The notes under the pieces were generated by a model. It searched no databases and was not told the DNA's origin. It saw nothing but the letters and a program-made list of their open reading frames with translations. A DNA stretch of 9,681 nt, taken from assembly GCA_030040525.1 (NCBI GenBank), contig JASHTN010000277.1:1-9681 (forward strand), given 5' to 3'. The first letter of the stretch is position 1. Every line of letters starts with the position of its first letter. Source of the stretch: Gammaproteobacteria bacterium (GTDB lineage: Bacteria > Pseudomonadota > Gammaproteobacteria > Steroidobacterales > Steroidobacteraceae). Below are positions 6,467 through 9,681 of this stretch, one piece after another. The position numbers and the translations under genes were made by a program.

Positions 6467-7108
6467 ATGCCCAAGATCGTCGATCACGAGCAGCGCCGCG
6501 ACGAGATCGCGCTGGTTGCCTGCCGCGTGGTGGCCGAGCACGGCTTCGATCAGACCAGCATGGTGCGCATCGCGCGCGAAGCCGGCTATACGACCGGCAT
6601 GCTGGCCCACTACTTCGACAGCAAGCAGGACATCATCATCGCCGCGCTGCGGCTCATCCTGCGCCGGATCGAGGAGCGCCTCATCGGTTCCCCGGCCCAG
6701 GCGGCGGAGGGTCCCGACCTGCTGCTGCTGCTCACGGAGGCGCTGCCGGTGGATGAGCACCGCCGGATCGAATGCGCGTTCTGGACGACCTTCTGGGGTC
6801 AGGTGCCGGCGGACAAGCGTCTGAGGCGCATCAACTCCTGGGTGCACCGCGAGTATCTGCGGCTGTTCGAGCGCTGCCTGGCTCAGTGCTGGCGCGACTG
6901 GCCGCGCTGGCCGGCGCAGCTGCGCGAGCAGGTGCTGAAGTCGGTGGTCACCTTCATCAACGGACTCACCGCCAGTGCGGTAGCCAACCCCGGCGACTGG
7001 CCCGCGGACAAGCAGATCGAGCAGCTGCGACTGCAGTTGCAGCTGCTGCACGCCTGGGCGATGCGCGCCGCGGGCGCAGCCGGCACGCATCACGCGGTGC
7101 GTGCCTGA
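6467..7108 (+). CDS. TetR/AcrR-family transcriptional regulator, BetI-like
   Basis: This 213-residue protein has a TetR helix-turn-helix DNA-binding domain at about 8-54. It includes RRDEIALVACRVVAEHGF, then SMVRIAREAGYTTGMLAHYF with recognition helix around 34-44, then DSKQDII. The helical ligand-binding part (about 60-210) has the YF-x-SKQD and LRRI-x-x-WVHREY patterns seen in the BetI subgroup, and the first residues (MPKI) also match BetI style. BetI proteins sense small metabolites, but the ligand here is unknown. The start at 6467 is chosen because GGGAG lies 7 bases before it; the frame is open back to 6356 within the permease gene. The gap after the permease is 37 bp. Being last in the cassette, it most likely represses the dehydrogenase-permease operon and itself (inference). 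The palindromes at 3935-3958 and 6433-6441 are possible sites but differ in sequence. Confidence 0.92.
   Translation: MPKIVDHEQRRDEIALVACRVVAEHGFDQTSMVRIAREAGYTTGMLAHYFDSKQDIIIAALRLILRRIEERLIGSPAQAAEGPDLLLLLTEALPVDEHRRIECAFWTTFWGQVPADKRLRRINSWVHREYLRLFERCLAQCWRDWPRWPAQLREQVLKSVVTFINGLTASAVANPGDWPADKQIEQLRLQLQLLHAWAMRAAGAAGTHHAVRA
7082..7105. terminator. GC-rich hairpin at the junction of convergent genes
   Basis: GGCACGCA (7082-7089) and TGCGTGCC (7098-7105) form a perfect 8-bp inverted repeat, extendable by a T-G wobble pair, with a loop of six to eight bases. It ends exactly at the TetR stop codon and lies 16 bp beyond the stop of the opposing reductase gene. No T-run follows on either strand, so classical intrinsic termination is doubtful. 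Bidirectional stop, RNA 3'-end protection or collision control between convergent transcripts are possible roles. Confidence 0.45.
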
Positions 7109-7120
7109 GAAGCAGCGTCT

Positions 7121-8149
7121 TCACTTCCCCGACACCCGCACCACGAGCTTGCCGAAGTTCTCCCCGCGCAGCAGTCCGATGAGTCCGCCCGGAGCGCTCG
7201 GGAGTCCGTCAATGACCTCCTCGCGGTACTTGACGCGCCGCTCGGCGAGCCACGCCGTCATGTCGGCGCGGAACGCCGGCATGCGCTGGTAGTGATCGAA
7301 GATGATGAACCCCTGGATCTTCAGCCGCCGGCGCAGCACCGCCGACAGCAGCTGCGGCGTGCGGTCGGGACCTGCGGGCGGCTCCTCGAGGTTGTACCAG
7401 GCGATGAGCCCGCAGAGCGGCACCCGCGCGCCGACGTTGAGCAGCGGCACCACCGCCTGCAGCACCGCGCCGCCGACGTTCTCGAAATACACGTCGATCC
7501 CCTTGGGTGCGGCGGCGGCGAGGCGCCCGCGGAGATCCGGCTCACGGTGATCGAGACAGGCGTCGAAGCCGAGCGCGTGGACCGCGTACTCGCACTTGTC
7601 GTGCCCCCCGGCGATGCCGACCACGCGGCAGCCCTTGAGCTTGGCGATCTGGCCGACGAGGGAGCCGACCGCCCCCGTCGCCGCGGCGACCGCGACCGTC
7701 TCCTTAGGCTGCGGTTGCCCGATATCGAGCAGGCCGACATAGGCGGTGAGCCCGGGCATCCCGAGCACCCCGAGCGCATACGAGGGGCGGGCCAGGGCGG
7801 CATCGATGCGCAGCAGGTCGTGCCCGTCCGAGAGGGCATAGTCCTGCCATCCCGCGTTCGCGACCACGAGCTCACCCACCGTGAAGTCCGGGTTATTGGA
7901 GGCCTCGACCGCGCTCACGGTCTGCCCGGTCATCACCGCATCGATCGCGACCGGCGGCGCGTAGGAAGGCGCGTCGTTCATCCGTCCGCGCATGTACGGG
8001 TCGAGCGACAGGAAGCGCGTGCGCAGCAGCACCTCGCCCGGACCGGGTACCGGAAGCGCCGTGCGCTCCAGGCGGAAGTCGTCGGCTTGCGGCTCGCCAT
8101 GCGGCCGGCGCGCCAGCACGATGCGGCGGTTGGTGCCGGCGGTATTCAT
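7121..8149 (-). CDS. NADP-dependent medium-chain reductase, CurA/YncB (2-alkenal/prostaglandin reductase) type
   Basis: This 342-residue protein is a zinc-independent medium-chain dehydrogenase/reductase. Family marks are FLSLDPYMRGRM at 46-57, MTGQTV at 73-78, MPGLTAYVGLLDIG at 131-144, the nucleotide-binding AAATGAVGSLVGQIAK at 155-170, YFENVGG at 221-227, LKIQGFIIFDHY at 276-287, and the closing GENFGKLVV at 329-337. Length matches YncB/CurA-like enzymes (about 340). These cytosolic enzymes use NADPH to reduce the C=C of alpha,beta-unsaturated aldehydes or ketones; no zinc-ligand cysteines are visible. The frame is open upstream to 8776 inside the SDR gene, but the ATG at 8149 begins the conserved N-terminus. 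That ATG overlaps the SDR stop (ATGA), which shows tight coupling. It is the last gene of its operon and converges on the TetR gene 12 bp away. Exact substrate unknown. Confidence 0.92.
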   Translation of the reverse strand: MNTAGTNRRIVLARRPHGEPQADDFRLERTALPVPGPGEVLLRTRFLSLDPYMRGRMNDAPSYAPPVAIDAVMTGQTVSAVEASNNPDFTVGELVVANAGWQDYALSDGHDLLRIDAALARPSYALGVLGMPGLTAYVGLLDIGQPQPKETVAVAAATGAVGSLVGQIAKLKGCRVVGIAGGHDKCEYAVHALGFDACLDHREPDLRGRLAAAAPKGIDVYFENVGGAVLQAVVPLLNVGARVPLCGLIAWYNLEEPPAGPDRTPQLLSAVLRRRLKIQGFIIFDHYQRMPAFRADMTAWLAERRVKYREEVIDGLPSAPGGLIGLLRGENFGKLVVRVSGK

Positions 8150-9021
8150 GACGGCGGGTCCATGAATTGCACCGTGACGCCGGGCGGCGCCGGCGCATCG
8201 CGCGGGATGAAGAGGTCGGCCAGCAGCGCGCCGCCCGGCTCGACGCTGTAGCGGTCGAAGTCTCGCACCCCGGCCGCATACAGCACGTCGTCGTCGATGA
8301 AGAAATTCCCGGTGCACTCGCACGCCGGTCGGTTGAGGATCTCGTAGGCGGCATCCGCCACGATCTCGGGCGTGCGCGAGCGGCGCAGCATGGGCCCACC
8401 GCCGAGAGCGAACTGCACCGCTGCGGTCGCAATCGTGGTGCGCGGCCAGAGCGCGTTGCAGGCAATCCCCGCGGCGCGGTACTCCTCGGCCAGCCCCAGC
8501 ATGCACAGCGACATGCCGTACTTGGAGAGCGAGTATGCGAGGTGCGCGCCGAACCACTGCGGCTCGAGCTTCAGCGGCGGCGACAGCGTCAAGACGTGTG
8601 GATTCGCCGCCTGCTTGAGGTACGGCAGGCAGGCGCGCGTGGTGACGAAGGTGCCGCGGGTATTGATCTGCTGGATGAGATCGTAGCGGCGCATCTCGAT
8701 GCGCTCGGTCGGCGCGAGATTGATGGCGGAGGCGTTGTTGATGCAGATGTCGATGCCGCCGAAGGTCTCGGCGCACTGCCGCACTGCTGCCGCTACCGCC
8801 GCCTCTTCGCGCACGTCGACGACGAGCGGCAGCGCCCGCCCGCCGGCGCGCTCGATGTCCGCGGCGGCGGTGTAGATGGTGCCGGGAAGCTTTGCGTGCG
8901 GCGTGGCGGTCTTGGCTGCTACCGCGATGCTGGCGCCGTCGCGCGCGGCGCGCAGCGCGATCGCAAGCCCGATGCCGCGGCTCGCACCGGTGATGAAGAG
9001 CGTCTTGCCGGCGAGACTCAT
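8146..9021 (-). CDS. Short-chain dehydrogenase/reductase, HSDL2-like
   Basis: This 291-residue SDR strongly recalls the catalytic part of HSDL2 (hydroxysteroid dehydrogenase-like 2). It shows the cofactor loop TGASRGIG at 11-18, AAKTATPHAKLPGTIYTAA at 35-53 (a segment typical of HSDL2), VVDVREE at 67-73, NNAS at 95-98, Asn120 in QINTRGT, Ser147 in LSPPLKLEPQWF, and Tyr163/Lys167 in AYSLSKYGMS, then NALWPRT at 189-195 and TGNFFIDDD at 237-245. All four catalytic residues (N-S-Y-K) are present. Animal HSDL2 carries an SCP2 lipid-transfer domain after this region; here the protein stops after a short Pro-rich tail. Likely role: NAD(P)-dependent oxidoreduction of a lipid-like or cyclic alcohol/ketone in the cytoplasm (family-based; substrate unknown). 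It lies 19 bp after the VOC gene and overlaps the reductase gene by 4 bp. Confidence 0.93.
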   Translation of the reverse strand: MSLAGKTLFITGASRGIGLAIALRAARDGASIAVAAKTATPHAKLPGTIYTAAADIERAGGRALPLVVDVREEAAVAAAVRQCAETFGGIDICINNASAINLAPTERIEMRRYDLIQQINTRGTFVTTRACLPYLKQAANPHVLTLSPPLKLEPQWFGAHLAYSLSKYGMSLCMLGLAEEYRAAGIACNALWPRTTIATAAVQFALGGGPMLRRSRTPEIVADAAYEILNRPACECTGNFFIDDDVLYAAGVRDFDRYSVEPGGALLADLFIPRDAPAPPGVTVQFMDPPS

Positions 9022-9040
9022 TGGCGCCCAGCGTGGCCCC

Positions 9041-9466
9041 TCAGCCCCCGCGCGGTCCCCCGGTCAACTCGACGCGGTTGCCGTCCGGATCCTCGATATA
9101 GAAGGAGCGCCCCTCCCCTTCCGCACCGTAGCGCGAGCCGGGCTCGTGCACGCTCACGCCACGCGCTGCGAGGTGCGCCGACAGCGCCGACTCCGCGAAC
9201 GGCGCGATGCTGAGGCAGAAATGCTCCATATTCGGGCCCGTGCCCTCGAGCGTGCCGCGCCGGCTGCCGAGCGGACCGTCGGCGGTGACCAGGTCGATCA
9301 GGCAGCGCCCGGCGCGCAGCTGCGTCAGCCCGAGCTCCGGCTGCTCGCGCTCGAGCGTGCAGCCGAGCACATCGCGGTAGAACCCGAGCGCCCGCCGCAG
9401 GTCGCGCACCCGCAGCACTACGTGATCGATGCCGTTGATTCTGAAAATCGGTCGCGGTGCCGCCAT
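9041..9466 (-). CDS. VOC-family protein (glyoxalase/dioxygenase fold)
   Basis: This 141-residue protein is a two-module vicinal-oxygen-chelate protein. Module one has GIDHVVLRVRDLRRALGFYRDVLG at 12-35, and module two has NMEHFCLSI at 79-87 and SFYIEDPDGNRVELTGG at 121-137. Likely metal ligands are His15, His82 and Glu133, with Asp58 (in CLIDLV) at the fourth place, so a divalent-metal enzyme is plausible. The family covers glyoxalase I, ring-cleaving dioxygenases, epimerases and antibiotic-resistance proteins; the sequence does not single one out. Its ATG shares one base with the stop of the upstream cytochrome gene (TGATG), with no clear ribosome-binding site, so re-initiation is likely. Confidence 0.9.
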   Translation of the reverse strand: MAAPRPIFRINGIDHVVLRVRDLRRALGFYRDVLGCTLEREQPELGLTQLRAGRCLIDLVTADGPLGSRRGTLEGTGPNMEHFCLSIAPFAESALSAHLAARGVSVHEPGSRYGAEGEGRSFYIEDPDGNRVELTGGPRGG

Positions 9467-9681
9467 CAGGGTTTGTCCGCGTAGCTGCTCGCGAGGTATT
9501 CGAGGATCTGCTGCGCTTCAGCGTCCGTGAGCGGCGCGCCGTAGGCCCTGCGCATCTTCTGGATGGTCTTGTCCCAGCCGGCGCGGTTCATCGCCGGGGC
9601 GTTCGCCGGAAGGTAGTCGAGGCTGTGGCAGATGGCGCAGCGCCCCGCCACGAGGTCGCGGCCGGGCGCATCCTTCAGCAC
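9466..9681 (-). CDS. c-type cytochrome, SorB-like, 5' end cut by window edge
   Basis: The visible 71 residues are the C-terminal part of a small monohaem cytochrome c. The haem-binding motif CAICH appears within GRCAICHSLDYLPANAP, followed by AGWDKTIQKMRRAYGAPLTDAEAQQILEYLASSYADKP. This layout (RC-x-x-CHSLDY, NAP, GW-x-KT-x-x-KM, GAP, YL) is that of the cytochrome subunit of sulfite:cytochrome c oxidoreductase (SorB) and related electron acceptors of periplasmic dehydrogenases. The sixth haem ligand is probably a Met downstream of the motif (several candidates). A GTG at the extreme right edge could be read as a start, but no signal peptide precedes the haem site, so the gene must begin beyond 9681. 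It is the first visible gene of the minus-strand operon. A molybdopterin oxidase partner would be expected just upstream, outside the window. Confidence 0.85.
   Translation of the reverse strand: MLKDAPGRDLVAGRCAICHSLDYLPANAPAMNRAGWDKTIQKMRRAYGAPLTDAEAQQILEYLASSYADKP

Noticed and set aside
4801..6474. 557-residue minus-strand reading frame antisense to the permease
   Set aside because: Its composition (very rich in Arg, His, Glu, Asp) is that of a shadow of a GC-rich gene. It has no recognisable motif, while the plus strand holds clear NCS1 signatures.
7107..7122. Small GAAG...CTTC hairpin between the convergent genes
   Set aside because: The 4-bp stem is too short to mean anything next to the stronger hairpin at 7082-7105.
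8150..8776. In-frame upstream extension of the CurA-like reductase
   Set aside because: It overlaps the SDR gene, is low in complexity and Arg/Ala-rich. The ATG at 8149 fits the family start.
7292..9213. Long plus-strand frames antisense to the redox operon (7292-8251 and 8167-9213)
   Set aside because: They have no recognisable protein motif and shadow-like composition, while the minus strand shows complete enzyme signatures.
1..9681. Mobile elements, CRISPR repeats, tRNA or rRNA genes, toxin-antitoxin or defence genes
   Set aside because: No direct-repeat array, transposase or integrase motif, RNA gene signature or defence-protein motif was seen. Gene content is ordinary metabolic and transport.

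Overview
The window is densely coding, very GC-rich DNA with ATG/GTG starts and many 1-4 bp gene overlaps. It reads as chromosomal DNA of a high-GC proteobacterium. A gamma- or betaproteobacterium with a broad organic-acid and lipid catabolic repertoire fits the Tat-exported hydrolase, the CitA/TcuC-like transporter, the LolCDE-type lipoprotein signal and the SorB-like cytochrome c. No species can be named from the sequence. There are no RNA genes, insertion sequences, CRISPR arrays, phage genes or long repeats, and no gene-free stretch longer than about 130 bases.

Layout, left to right. (1) Positions 3013 down to 1 hold a minus-strand pair: a Tat-exported CocE/NonD-type serine hydrolase, then one base later an MHS-type MFS transporter very like CitA/TcuC (citrate/tricarballylate-proton symporters), cut by the left edge. 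(2) Divergent from the hydrolase across a 127-bp intergenic region is a plus-strand, Ser/Thr/Gly-rich, two-repeat outer-membrane lipoprotein of unknown function (3141-3917). (3) A plus-strand cassette follows (3983-7108): a beta-hydroxyacid dehydrogenase of the 3-hydroxyisobutyrate/tartronate-semialdehyde reductase family, an NCS1 (cytosine/purine/allantoin-type) permease overlapping it by 4 bp, and a TetR/AcrR regulator 37 bp further on. (4) Convergent with the regulator, only 12 bp away, is the end of a minus-strand operon (8149-7121 and upstream). In transcription order it holds a c-type cytochrome (SorB-like, cut by the right edge), a VOC/glyoxalase-fold protein, an HSDL2-like short-chain dehydrogenase and a CurA/YncB-type medium-chain NADP-dependent reductase, with junctions of TGATG (1 bp overlap), 19 bp and ATGA (4 bp overlap).

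How they may work together (inference). Unit 1 looks like a scavenging pair: an exported hydrolase releases an acid that an adjacent carboxylate symporter imports. Unit 3 looks like a self-regulated uptake-and-reduction module, recalling the glxR-allantoin permease neighbourhood of enterobacteria, but without glyoxylate carboligase or hydroxypyruvate isomerase in view. Unit 4 gathers redox enzymes usually met in fatty-acyl, enone or xenobiotic metabolism. Nothing in the window is clearly a new class of system. The best leads are the two enzyme-transporter couplings, the duplicated lipoprotein, and several dyad elements in or next to gene ends and promoters.
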